Shown: positions 48,471 through 62,889, numbered from the stretch's first letter. The stretch is DNA of 64,000 bases from Ptiloglossa arizonensis (GCF_051014685.1 NW_027479263.1:62001-126000); one strand, 5' to 3'. The notes: generated from the letters alone by a model not told the origin. Numbers and translations are program-made.

Positions 48471-51400
48471 AGTATAACGTATAACGTATAACGTATAACG
48501 TATAACGTACAACGTATAACGTATAACGTATAACGTATAACGTATATCGTATAACGTATAACGTATAACGTATAACGTATAACGTATAACGTATAACGTA
48601 TAACGTATAACGTATAACGTATAACGTATAACGCATAACGTATAACGTATAACGTATTACGTATAACGTATAACGTATAACGTATAACGTATAACGTATA
48701 ACGCATAACGTATAACGTATAACGTGTAACGTATAACGTATGACGTATCACGTATACGGTATGACCTATAACGCATAACGTGTAACGTATAACGTATAAC
48801 GTATAACGTATAAAGTATAACGTATAACGTATAACGTATAACGTATAACGTATAACGTATAACGTATAACGTATAACGTATAACGTATAACGTATAACGT
48901 ATAACGTATAACGTATAACGTATAACGTATAACGTATAACGTATAACGTATAACGTATAACGTATAACGTATAACGTATAACGTATAACGTATAACGTAT
49001 AACGTATAACGTATAACGTATAACGTATAACGTATAACGTATAACGTATAACGTATAACGTATAACGTCTAACGTATAATTTATAACGTATAACGTATAA
49101 CGTATAACGTATAACGTATAACGTATAACGTATAACGTATAACGCATAACGTATAACGTATAACGTATAACGTATAACGTATAACGTATAACGTATAACG
49201 AATAACGTATAACGTATAACGTATAACGTATGACGTATCACGTATAAGGTATGACCTATGACGCATAACGTATAGCGTATAACGCATAACGTATAACGTA
49301 TAACGTATAACGTATAACGTATAACGTATAACGTATAACGTATATACTATAACGCATAACGTATAACGAATAACGTATAACGTATAACGTATAACGTATG
49401 ACGTATCACGTATAAGGTATGACCTATGACGCATAACGTATAGCGTATAACGCATAACGTATAACGTATAACGTATAACGTATAACGTATAACGTATAAC
49501 GTATAACGTATAACGTATAACGCATAACGTATAACGTAAACGTATAACGTATAACGTATAACGTATAACGTATAACGTCTAACGTATAATTTATAACGTA
49601 TAACGTATAACGTATAACGTATAACGTATAACGTATAACGCATAACGTATAACGCATAACGTATAACGTATAACGTATAACGTATAACGTATAACGTATA
49701 ACGTATAACGTATAACGTATAACGTATAACGTATAACGTATAACGTATAACGTATAACGTATAACGTATAACGTATAACGTATAACGTATAACGTATAAC
49801 GTATAACGTATAACGTACAACGTATAACGTACAAGGTATCACGTATAACGAATATCCTATAACGCATAATGTATATCCTATAACGCATAACGTATAGCGT
49901 ATAACGCATAACGTATTCCGTATAACGTATAACGTATTACGTATAACGTATAACGTATATCCTATAACGCATAACGTATAACGTATAACGTATATCGTAT
50001 AACGTATAACGTTTAACGCATAACGTACAACGTATAACGTATAACGTATAACGAATAACGTATAACGTATAACGTATAACGTATAACGTATAACGTATAA
50101 CGTATAACGTATAACGTATAACGTATAACGTATAACGTATAACGCATAACGTATAACGCATAACGTATAACGTATAACGTGTAACGTATAACGTATGACG
50201 TATCACGTATAAGGTATGACCTATAACGCATAACGTGTAACGTATAACGTATAACGTATAACGTATAAAGTATAACGTATAACGTATAACGTATAACGTA
50301 TAACGTATAACGTATAACGTATAACGTATAACGTATAACGTATAACGTATAACGTATAACGTATAACGTATAACATATAACGTATAACGTATAACGTATA
50401 ACGTATAACGTATAACGTATAACGTATAACGTCTAACGTATAATTTATAACGTATAACGTATAACGTATAACGTATAACGTATAACGTATAACGCATAAC
50501 GTATAACGTATAACGTATAACGTATAACGTATAACATATAACGTATAACGTATAACGTATAACGTATAACGTATAACGTATAACGTATAACGCATAACGT
50601 ATAACGTATAACGTATTACGTATAACGTATAACGTATAACGTATAACGTATAACGTATAACGTATAACGTATAACGTATAACGTATAACGTATAACGTAT
50701 AACGTATAACGTATAACGTATAACGTATTACGTATAACGTATAACGTATATCCTATAACGCATAACGTATAACGTATAACGTATAACGTATAACGTATAA
50801 CGTATAACGTATAACGCATAACGTATAACGTACAACGTATAACGTATAACGTATAACGTATAACGTATAACGCATAACGTATAACGTATAACGTATTACG
50901 TATAACGTATAACGTATAACGTATAACGTATAACGTATAACGTATAACGTATAACGTATAACGTATAACGTATAACGTATAACGTATAACGTATAACGTA
51001 TAACGTATTACGTATAACGTATAACGTATATCCTATAACGCATAACGTATAACGTATAACGTATAACGTATAACGTATAACGTATAACGTATAACGTATA
51101 ACGTATAACGTATTACGTATAACGTATAACGTATATCCTATAACGCATAACGTATAACGTATAACGTATAACGTATAACGTATAACGTATAACGTATTAC
51201 GTATAACGTATAACGTATATCCTATAACGCATAACGTATAACGTATAACGTATAACGTATAACGTATAACGTATAACGTATAACGCATAACGTATAACGT
51301 ATAACGTATAACGTATAACGTATAACGTATAACGTATAACGTATAACGTATAACGTATAACGTATAACGTATAACGTACAACGTATAACGTATAACGTAT

Positions 51401-51729
51401 AACGTATAACGTATAACGCATAACGTATAACGTATAACGTATAACGTATAACGTATAACGTATAACGTATAACGTATAACGTATAACGCATAACGTATAA
51501 CGCATAACGTATAACGCATAACGAATAACGTATAACGTATAACGTATAACGTATAACGTATAAAGTATAACGTATAACGTATAACGTATAACGTATAACG
51601 TATAACGTATAACGTATAACGTATAACGTATAACGTATAACGTATAACGCATAACGTATAACGTATAACGTATAACGCATAACGTATAACGCATAACGTA
51701 TAACGTATAACGTATAACGTATAACGTAT

Positions 51730-52630
51730 AACGTATAACGTATAACGTAAACGTATAACGTATATCGTATAACGTATAACGTATAACGTATCACGTATAA
51801 CGAATAACGTATAACGTATAACGTATAACGTATGACGTATCACGTATAAGGTATGACCTATGACGCATAACGTATAGCGTATAACGCATAACGTATAACG
51901 TATAACGTATAACGTATAACGTATAACGTATAACGTATAACGTATACCGTATAACGTATAACGTATAACGTATAACGTATAACGTATAACGTATAACGTA
52001 TAACGTATAACGTATAACGTATAACGTATAACGTATAACGTATAACGTATAACGTATAACGTATAACGTATAACGTATAACGTATAACGTATAACGTATA
52101 ACGTATAACGTATAACGTATAACGTATAACGTATAACGTATAACGTATAACGTATAACGTATAACGTATAACGTATAACGTACAACGTATAACGTACAAG
52201 GTATCACGTATAACGTATATCCTATAACGCATAATGTATATCCTATAACGCATAACGTATAGCGTATAACGCATAACGTATTCCGTATAACGTATAACGT
52301 ATTACGTATAACGTATAACGTATATCCTATAACGCATAACGTATAACGTATAACGTATATCGTATAACGTATAACGTTTAACGCATAACGTACAACGTAT
52401 AACGTATAACGTATAACGAATAACGTATAACGTATAACGTATAACGTATAACGTATAACGTATAACGTATAACGTATAACGTATAACGTATAACGTATAA
52501 CGCATAACGTATAACGCATAACGTATAACGTGTAACGTGTAACGTATAACGTATGACGTATCACGTATAAGGTATGACCTATAACGCATAACGTGTAACG
52601 TATAACGTATAACGTATAACGTATAAAGTA
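51730..52630. repeat. Satellite block duplicated from 47.58-48.47 kb, second copy
   Basis: This is the second member of the 4,156-bp-offset pair. The copies differ at single heptamers, for example AACGAATATCC near 48,058 versus AACGTATATCC near 52,214, and an extra ACGTGTAACGTGTAACG near 52,530. Confidence 0.7.
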
Positions 52631-53499
52631 TAACGTATAACGTATAACGTATAACGTATAACGTATAACGTATAACGTATAACGTATAACGTATAACGTA
52701 TAACGTATAACGTATAACGTATAACGTATAACGTATAACGTATAACGTATAACGTATAACGTATAACGTCTAACGTATAATGTATAACGTATAACGTATA
52801 ACGTATAACGTAAAACGTATAACGTATAACGTATAACGTATAACGTATAACGTATAACGTATAACGTATAACGTATAACGTATAACGTATAACGTATAAC
52901 GTATAACGTATAACGTATAACGTATAACGTATAACGTATAACGTATAACGTATAACGTATAACGTATAACGTATAACGTATAACGTATAACGTATAACGT
53001 ATAACGTATAACGTATAACGTATAACGTATAACGTATAACGTATAACGTATAACGTATAACGTATAACGTATAACGTATAACGTATAACGTATAACGTAT
53101 AACGTATAACGTATAACGTATAACGTATAACGTATAACGTATAACGTATAACGTATAACGTATAACGTACAAGGTATCACGTATAACGTATAACGTATAA
53201 CGCATAACGTATAACGTATAACGAATAACGTATAACGTATAACGTATAACGTATAACGTATAACGTATAACGTATAACGTATAACGTGTAACGTATAACG
53301 TATATCCTATAACGCATAACGTATAACGCACAACGTATAACGTATAACGTATAACGTATAACGTATAACGTATAACGCATAACGTATAACGCATAACGTA
53401 TAACGTATAACGTGTAACGTATAACGTATGACGTATCACGTATAAGGTATGACCTATAACGCATAACGTATAACGTATAACGTATAACGTATAACGTAT

Positions 53500-54450
53500 A
53501 ACGTATTACGTATAACGTATAACGTATTACATATTACATATAACGTATAGCGAACAACGTATAACGTATAAAATGTAACGTCTAACGTTTAACGTATAAC
53601 GTACAACGTATAACGTATATCGCATAACGTATAACGCATAACGTATAACGTATAACGTGTAACGTATAACGTATAGCGTATAACGTATAACGTATTACAT
53701 ATTACATATAACGTATAACGTACAACGTATAACGTATAACATATAACGTCTAACGTTTAACGTATAACGTACAACGTATAACGTATAACGTATAACGTAT
53801 AACGTATAACGTATAACGTATAACGTATGACGTATCACGTATAAGGTATGACCTATAACGCATAACGTATAGCGTATAACGCATAACGCATAACGTATAA
53901 CGTATAACGTATACCGTATTACGCATAACCTATAACGTCTAACGTATAACGTATAACGTATAACGTATAACGTATAACGTATAGCGTATAACGTATAACG
54001 TATAACTTATAACGTATAACGTATAACGTATTACGTTTAACCTGTAACGTCCAACGTATAACGTATAACGTATAACGTATTACATATTACATATAACGTA
54101 TAACGTTCAACGTATAACGTATAACATATAACGTCTAACGTTTAACGCATAACGTACAACGTATAACGTATAGCGTATAACGTATAACGTATAGCGTATA
54201 ACGTATAACGCATAACGTATACCGTATAACGAATAACGTATAACGTATTACGTATAACGTATAACGTATAACGTATAACGTATAACGTATAACGTATAAC
54301 GTATAACGTATAACGTATAACGCATAACGTATAACGCATAACGTATAACGTATAACGTGTAACGTATAACGTATGACGTATCACGTATAAGGTATGACCT
54401 ATAACGCATAACGTACTATATAACCTATAACGTCTAACGTATAACGTATA
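53500..54450. repeat. Variant-rich satellite island
   Basis: This ~1-kb stretch has few consensus heptamers and concentrates rare strings that otherwise characterise the first 15 kb. They are ATTACATATTACAT at about 53,523, 53,696 and 54,079, AAAATGTAACGTC at 53,570, CCTGTAACGTCCAACG near 54,041, and ACTATATAACC near 54,415. No open frame or foreign sequence is evident in it. Confidence 0.7.
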
Positions 54451-54859
54451 ACGTATAACGTATAACGTATAACGTATAACGTATAACGTATAACGTATCA
54501 CGTATAACGTATATCCTATAACGCATAACGTATATCCTATAACGCATAACGTATAGCGTATACCGCATAACGTATACCGTATAACGTATAACGTCAAACG
54601 TATAACGTATAACGTATAACGTATAACGTATAACGTATAACGCATAACGTATAACGTATACCGTATAACGTATAACGTCAAACGTATAACGTATAACGTA
54701 TAACGTATAACGTATAACGCATAACGTATAACGTATAACGTATAACGCATAACGTATAACGTATAACGAATAACGTATAACGTATAACGTATAACGTATA
54801 ACGTATAACGTATAACGTATAACGTATAACGTATAACGTATAACGTATAACGTATAACG

Positions 54860-57173
54860 TATAACGCATAACGTATAACGCATAACGTATAACGTATAAC
54901 GTGTAACGTATAACGTATGACGTATCACGTATAAGGTATGACCTATAACGCATAACGTATAACGTATAACGTATAACGTATAACGTATAACGTATAACGT
55001 ATAACGTATAACGTATAACGTATAACGTATAACGTATAACGTATAACGTATAACGTATAACGTATAACGTATAACGTATAACGTATAACGTATAACGTAT
55101 AACGTATAACGTATAACATATAACGTATAACGTATAACGCATAACGTATAACGCATAACGTATAACGTATAACGAATAACGTATAACGTATAACGTATAA
55201 CGTATAACGTATAACGTATAACGAATAACGTATAACGTATAACGTGTAACGTATAACGTATAACGTATAACGTATAACGTATAACGTATAACGTATAACG
55301 TATAACGTATAACGTATAACGCATAACGTATAACGCATAACGTATAACGTATAACGTATAACGTATAACGTATAACGTATAACGTAAACGTATAACGTAT
55401 ATCGTATAACGTATAACGTATAACGTATAACGTATAACGAATAACGTATAACGTATAACGTATAACGTATGACGTATCACGTATAAGGTATGACCTATGA
55501 CGCATAACGTATAGCGTATAACGGATAACGTATAACGTATAACGCATAACGTATATCCTATAACGCATAACGTATAGCGTATAACGCATAACGTATACCG
55601 TATAACGTATAACGTCAAACGTATAACGTATAACGTATAACGTATAACGTATAACGTATAACGCATAACGTATAACGTATACCGTATAACGTATAACGTC
55701 AAACGTATAACGTGTAACGTATAACGTATGACGTATCACGTATAAGGTATGACCTATAACGCATAACGTATAACGTATAACGTATAACGTATAACGTATA
55801 ACGTATAACGTATAACGTATAACGTATAACGCATAACGTATAACGCATAACGTATAACGTATAACGTGTAACGTATAACGTATGACGTATCACGTATAAG
55901 GTATGACCTATAACGCTTAACGTGTAACGTATAACGTATAACGTATAACGTATAAAGTATAACGTATAACGTATAACGTATAACGTATAACGTATAACGT
56001 ATAACGTATAACGTATAACGTATAACGTATAACGTATAACGTATAACGTATAACGTATAACGTATAACGTATAACGTATAACATATAACGTATAACGTAT
56101 AACGTATAACGTATAACGTATAACGTCTAACGTATAATGTATAACGTATAACGTATAACGTATAACGTAAAACGTATAACGTATAACGTATAACGTATAA
56201 CGTATAACGTATAACGTATAACGTATAACGTATAACGTATAACGTAAACGTATAACGTATAACGAATAACGTATAACGTATAACGTATAACGTATAACGT
56301 ATAACGTATAACGTATAACATATAACGTATAACGTATAACGTATAACGAATATCGTATAACGTATAACGTATAACGTATAACGTATAACGTATAACGTAT
56401 AACGTATAACGTATAACGTATAACGTATAACGTATACCGTATAACGTATAACGTATAACGTATAACGTATAAAGTATAACGTATAACGTATAACGTGTAA
56501 CGTGTAACGTATATTCTATAACGCATAACGTATAGCGTATAACGTATAACGTAAACGTATAACGTATATCGTATAACGTATAACGTATAACGTATAACGT
56601 ATAACGAATAACGTATAACGTATAACGTACAACGTATGACGTATCACGTATAAGGTATGACCTATGACGCATAACGTATAGCGTATAACGCATAACGTAT
56701 AACGCATAACGTATAACGTATAACGTATAACGTATAACGTATAACGTATAACGTATAACGTATAACGTATAACGTATAACGTATAACGTATAACGTATAA
56801 CGTATAACGTATAACGTATAACGTATAACGTATAACGTATAACGTATAACGTATAACGTATAACGTATAACGTATAACGTATAACGTATAACGTATAACG
56901 TATAACGTATAACGTATAACGTATAACGTATAACGTATAACGTACAACGTACAACGTATAACGTACAACGTACAACGTACAACGTATAACGTACAACGTA
57001 TAACGTATAACGTATAACGTATAACGTATAACGTATAACGTATAACGTATAACGTATAACGTATAACGTATAACGTATAACGAATAACGTATAACGTATA
57101 ACGTATAACGTATAACGTATAACGTATAACGTATAACGTATAACGTATAACGTATAACGTATAACGTATAACG
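54860..57173. repeat. 2,314-bp higher-order unit, copy 1
   Basis: Landmarks recur at exactly +2,314: GGTATGACCTATAACGCTTA at 55,900 and 58,214, the cluster of ACAACG units at 56,941 and 59,255, and the variant runs at 54,943 and 57,257. The unit holds several copies of the GTATCACGTATAAGGTATG cluster, which is the sequence context of the LINE insertion further right. Confidence 0.82.
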
Positions 57174-59390
57174 TATAACGCATAACGTATAACGCATAAC
57201 GTATAACGTATAACGTGTAACGTATAACGTATGACGTATCACGTATAAGGTATGACCTATAACGCATAACGTATAACGTATAACGTATAACGTATAACGT
57301 ATAACGTATAACGTATAACGTATAACGTATAACGTATAACGTATAACGTATAACGTATAACGTATAACGTATAACGTATAACGTATAACGTATAACGTAT
57401 AACGTATAACGTATAACGTATAACGTATAACATATAACGTATAACGTATAACGCATAACGTATAACGCATAACGTATAACGTATAACGAATAACGTATAA
57501 CGTATAACGTATAACGTATAACGTATAACGTATAACGAATAACGTATAACGTATAACGTGTAACGTATAACGTATAACGTATAACGTATAACGTATAACG
57601 TATAACGTATAACGTATAACGTATAACGTATAACGCATAACGTATAACGCATAACGTATAACGTATAACGTATAACGTATAACGTATAACGTATAACGTA
57701 AACGTATAACGTATATCGTATAACGTATAACGTATAACGTATAACGTATAACGAATAACGTATAACGTATAACGTATAACGTATGACGTATCACGTATAA
57801 GGTATGACCTATGACGCATAACGTATAGCGTATAACGGATAACGTATAACGTATAACGCATAACGTATATCCTATAACGCATAACGTATAGCGTATAACG
57901 CATAACGTATACCGTATAACGTATAACGTCAAACGTATAACGTATAACGTATAACGTATAACGTATAACGTATAACGCATAACGTATAACGTATACCGTA
58001 TAACGTATAACGTCAAACGTATAACGTGTAACGTATAACGTATGACGTATCACGTATAAGGTATGACCTATAACGCATAACGTATAACGTATAACGTATA
58101 ACGTATAACGTATAACGTATAACGTATAACGTATAACGTATAACGCATAACGTATAACGCATAACGTATAACGTATAACGTGTAACGTATAACGTATGAC
58201 GTATCACGTATAAGGTATGACCTATAACGCTTAACGTGTAACGTATAACGTATAACGTATAACGTATAAAGTATAACGTATAACGTATAACGTATAACGT
58301 ATAACGTATAACGTATAACGTATAACGTATAACGTATAACGTATAACGTATAACGTATAACGTATAACGTATAACGTATAACGTATAACGTATAACATAT
58401 AACGTATAACGTATAACGTATAACGTATAACGTATAACGTCTAACGTATAATGTATAACGTATAACGTATAACGTATAACGTAAAACGTATAACGTATAA
58501 CGTATAACGTATAACGTATAACGTATAACGTATAACGTATAACGTATAACGTATAACGTAAACGTATAACGTATAACGAATAACGTATAACGTATAACGT
58601 ATAACGTATAACGTATAACGTATAACGTATAACATATAACGTATAACGTATAACGTATAACGAATATCGTATAACGTATAACGTATAACGTATAACGTAT
58701 AACGTATAACGTATAACGTATAACGTATAACGTATAACGTATAACGTATACCGTATAACGTATAACGTATAACGTATAACGTATAAAGTATAACGTATAA
58801 CGTATAACGTGTAACGTGTAACGTATATTCTATAACGCATAACGTATAGCGTATAACGTATAACGTAAACGTATAACGTATATCGTATAACGTATAACGT
58901 ATAACGTATAACGTATAACGAATAACGTATAACGTATAACGTACAACGTATGACGTATCACGTATAAGGTATGACCTATGACGCATAACGTATAGCGTAT
59001 AACGCATAACGTATAACGCATAACGTATAACGTATAACGTATAACGTATAACGTATAACGTATAACGTATAACGTATAACGTATAACGTATAACGTATAA
59101 CGTATAACGTATAACGTATAACGTATAACGTATAACGTATAACGTATAACGTATAACGTATAACGTATAACGTATAACGTATAACGTATAACGTATAACG
59201 TATAACGTATAACGTATAACGTATAACGTATAACGTATAACGTATAACGTATAACGTACAACGTACAACGTATAACGTACAACGTACAACGTACAACGTA
59301 TAACGTACAACGTATAACGTATAACGTATAACGTATAACGTATAACGTATAACGTATAACGTATAACGTATAACGTATAACGTATAACGT
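57174..59390. repeat. 2,314-bp higher-order unit, copy 2
   Basis: This is the second tandem copy, following copy 1 at +2,314 up to about 59.39 kb. There copy 1 continues with a CGAATAACG unit and copy 2 continues with consensus units into an ACAAGGTATCACG landmark (about 59,454). Confidence 0.8.
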
Positions 59391-59579
59391 ATAACGTATA
59401 ACGTATAACGTATAACGTATAACGTATAACGTATAACGTATAACGTATAACGTACAAGGTATCACGTATAACGTATATCCTATAACGCATAATGTATATC
59501 CTATAACGCATAACGTATAGCGTATAACGCATAACGTATACCGTATAACGTATAACGTATAACGTATAACGTATAACGT

Positions 59580-60890
59580 ATAACGCATAACGTATAACGC
59601 ATAACGTATAACGTATAACGTGTAACGTATAACGTATGACGTATCACGTATAAGGTATGACCTATAACGCTTAACGTGTAACGTATAACGTATAACGTAT
59701 AACGTATAAAGTATAACGTATAACGTATAACGTATAACGTATAACGTATAACGTATAACGTATAACGTATAACGTATAACGTATAACGTATAACGTATAA
59801 CGTATAACGTATAACGTATAACGTATAACGTATAACATATAACGTATAACGTATAACGTATAACGTATAACGTATAACGTCTAACGTATAATGTATAACG
59901 TATAACGTATAACGTATAACGTAAAACGTATAACGTATAACGTATAACGTATAACGTATAACGTATAACGTATAACGTATAACGTATAACGTATAACGTA
60001 AACGTATAACGTATAACGAATAACGTATAACGTATAACGTATAACGTATAACGTATAACGTATAACGTATAACATATAACGTATAACGTATAACGTATAA
60101 CGAATATCGTATAACGTATAACGTATAACGTATAACGTATAACGTATAACGTATAACGTATAACGTATAACGTATAACGTATAACGTATACCGTATAACG
60201 TATAACGTATAACGTATAACGTATAAAGTATAACGTATAACGTATAACGTGTAACGTGTAACGTATATTCTATAACGCATAACGTATAGCGTATAACGTA
60301 TAACGTAAACGTATAACGTATATCGTATAACGTATAACGTATAACGTATAACGTATAACGAATAACGTATAACGTATAACGTACAACGTATGACGTATCA
60401 CGTATAAGGTATGACCTATGACGCATAACGTATAGCGTATAACGCATAACGTATAACGCATAACGTATAACGTATAACGTATAACGTATAACGTATAACG
60501 TATAACGTATAACGTATAACGTATAACGTATAACGTATAACGTATAACGTATAACGTATAACGTATAACGTATAACGTATAACGTATAACGTATAACGTA
60601 TAACGTATAACGTATAACGTATAACGTATAACGTATAACGTATAACGTATAACGTATAACGTATAACGTATAACGTATAACGTACAACGTACAACGTATA
60701 ACGTACAACGTACAACGTACAACGTATAACGTACAACGTATAACGTATAACGTATAACGTATAACGTATAACGTATAACGTATAACGTATAACGTATAAC
60801 GTATAACGTATAACGTATAACGTATAACGTATAACGTATAACGTATAACGTATAACGTATAACGTATAACGTATAACGTACAAGGTATCA
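59580..60890. repeat. Partial third copy of the right-hand higher-order unit
   Basis: From about 59.58 kb the sequence repeats 58.14-59.45 kb at +1,440, shifting to +1,426 (two heptamers fewer) near 60.68 kb. Examples are GGTATGACCTATAACGCTTA at 58,214 and 59,654, the ACAACG cluster at 59,255 and 60,681, and ACAAGGTATCACG at about 59,454 and 60,880. The internal stretch looks identical line by line, so this duplication is recent. Confidence 0.82.
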
Positions 60891-62315
60891 CGTATAACGT
60901 ATATCCTATAACGCATAATGTATATCCTATAACGCATAACGTATAGCGTATAACGCATAACGTATACCGTATAACGTATAACGTATAACGTATAACGTAT
61001 AACGCATAACGTATAACGTATACCGTATAACGTATAACGTATAACGCATAACGTATAACGTATAACGTATAACGCATAACGTATAACGTATAACGAATAA
61101 CGTATAACGTATAACGTATAACGTATAACGTATAACGTATAACGTATAACGTATAACGTATAACGTATAACGTATAACGCATAACGTATAACGCATAACG
61201 TATAACGTATAACGTGTAACGTATAACGTATGACGTATCACGTATAAGGTATGACCTATAACGCATAACGTGTAACGTATAACGTATAACGTATAACGTA
61301 TAACGTATAACGTATAACGTATAACGTATAACGTATAACGTATAACGAATAACGTATAACGTATAACGTATAACGTATAACGTATAACGTATAACGTATA
61401 ACGTATAACGTATAACGTATAACGTATAACGTATAACGTATAACGCATAACGTATAACGCATAACGTATAACGTATAACGTATAACGTATAACGTATAAC
61501 GTATAACGTAAACGTATAACGTATATCGTATAACGTATAACGTATAACGTATAACGTATAACGAATAACGTATAACGTATAACGTATAACGTATGACGTA
61601 TCACGTATAAGGTATGACCTATGACGCATAACGTATAGCGTATAACGCATAACGTATAACGTATAACGTATAACGTATAACGTATAACGTATAACTTATA
61701 ACGTATACCGTATAACGTATAACGTATAACGTATAACGTATAACGTATAACGTATAACGTATAACGTATAACGTATAACGTATAACGTATAACGTATAAC
61801 GTATAACGTATAACGTATAGCGTATAACGTATAACGTATAACGTATAACGTATAACGTATAACGTATAACGTATAACGTATAACGTATAACGTATAACGT
61901 ATAACGTATAACGTATAACGTATAACGTACAACGTATAACGTACAAGGTATCACGTATAACGTATATCCTATAACGCATAATGTATATCCTATAACGCAT
62001 AACGTATAGCGTATAACGCATAACGTATACCGTATAACGTATAACGTATTACGTATAACGTATAACGTATATCCTATAACGCATAACGTATAACGTATAA
62101 CGTATATCGTATAACGTATAACGTTTAACGCATAACGTACAACGTATAACGTATAACGTATAACGAATAACGTATAACGTATAACGTATAACGTATAACG
62201 TATAACGTATAACGTATAACGTATAACGTATAACGTATAACGTATAACGCATAACGTATAACGCATAACGTATAACGTATAACGTGTAACGTATAACGTA
62301 TGACGTATCACGTAT

Positions 62316-62329
62316 AAGGTATGACCTAT
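62316..62329 (+). repeat. Target-site duplication, left copy
   Basis: AAGGTATGACCTAT is repeated exactly at 63,516-63,529 on the other side of the insertion, 1,200 bp away. It lies in the GTATCACGTATAAGGTATG variant cluster of the satellite. The first two A bases could also be counted as poly(A) on the right side, so the duplication may be 12-14 bp. Confidence 0.85.
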
Positions 62330-62626
62330 GCGCATGCGGCTTTCTACGAGGGCCGCATGCGCGCCCGCGAGGATGGGGTGGTCCTGCCGGGCTGCGAGGT
62401 GGAGGCCCTGAGGCGCCAGGCCCGGGAGTCCATGCTGCAGCTTTGGCAGCAGCGGCTGGCCGAGCCGTTGTTCGGCCAGAGGACTGTCCGGGCTATCCGG
62501 CCGGTCCTGTTTGAGTGGCTGGGTAGGCGCTTCGGCTCACTCACCTACCGGTTGGTGCAGGTGCTGTCCGGGCACGGATGCTTCGGTCAGTACCTGTGCC
62601 GGATCGGTGTGGAAGAGGCGGCGCGC

Positions 62627-62680
62627 TGCTGGCACTGTCCAGCGGACGAGGACACGGCGCAACACACCCTCGAGGTGTGT
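62627..62680 (+). other. CCHC zinc-knuckle coding segment of the LINE ORF
   Basis: It encodes Cys-103, Cys-106, His-115 and Cys-120 (numbered from the ATG at 62,321) with spacing CX2CX8HX4C, reading CWHCPADEDTAQHTLEVC. This spacing is typical of the C-terminal finger of R1-like non-LTR retrotransposons. All four ligand residues are intact. Confidence 0.88.
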
Positions 62681-62889
62681 CCGGCCTGGGGGGTGGAGCG
62701 CCGTGTCCTCACGGCCGTGATTGGGGCGGACCTATCGCTGCCGGGCGTGGTACAGGCCATGCTCGGCAGCGAGACGAAGTGGCGGGCCGTGGCCTCCTTC
62801 TGCGAGGAGGTATACTCGCGGAAGGAGGCCGCGAGCCGCATTCGCGAGAGCGGGAGACCGCGAGCGAGGCCTAGTCCGAGGCCGGGGGC

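Larger units (their letters stand above)
1..62329. repeat. Heptanucleotide satellite array (CGTATAA)n, main block
   Basis: The whole stretch is a head-to-tail array of a 7-bp unit, CGTATAA (TTATACG on the other strand). The consensus unit has 2 of 7 GC bases and one CpG. Variant units differ mostly by one base: CGCATAA, CGTACAA, CGTATGA, CGTATAG, CGTGTAA, CGAATAA, CGTTTAA, CGTCTAA and CGTATAC. They recur in fixed order over hundreds to thousands of bases, which shows higher-order organisation. Long pure runs exist, for example about 52,817-53,167 (about 50 consensus units). There is no unique sequence inside, and I see no gene, RNA gene or other transposon. The - strand is free of stop codons in all three frames because TTATACG repeated contains none; the + strand has a TAA every seven codons. 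A centromeric, pericentromeric or other heterochromatic location is plausible but not shown by the sequence. Confidence 0.98.

Noticed and set aside
1..62329. Telomeric repeat array
   Set aside because: The unit is not TTAGG, TCAGG or another known insect telomere motif, it lacks the G-rich strand bias of telomeres, and higher-order duplicated blocks are more typical of internal satellite. An unusual telomere cannot be fully excluded without chromosome position.
1..62329. CRISPR-like array
   Set aside because: Repeats are contiguous with no unique spacers between them, and the unit is only 7 bp.
1..62329. TATA boxes in every heptamer
   Set aside because: TATA occurs in each consensus unit as part of the repeat; without initiator context or a downstream gene it carries no promoter information.
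12..62335. Many long - strand open frames, up to 726 codons, encoding (IRYTLYV)n-like peptides
   Set aside because: TTATACG repeated has no stop codon in any frame, and 7 is not a multiple of 3, so all three frames read the same 21-base cycle. Overlapping frames of the same peptide on one strand follow from the repeat; there is no start context, codon signature or non-repeat domain.
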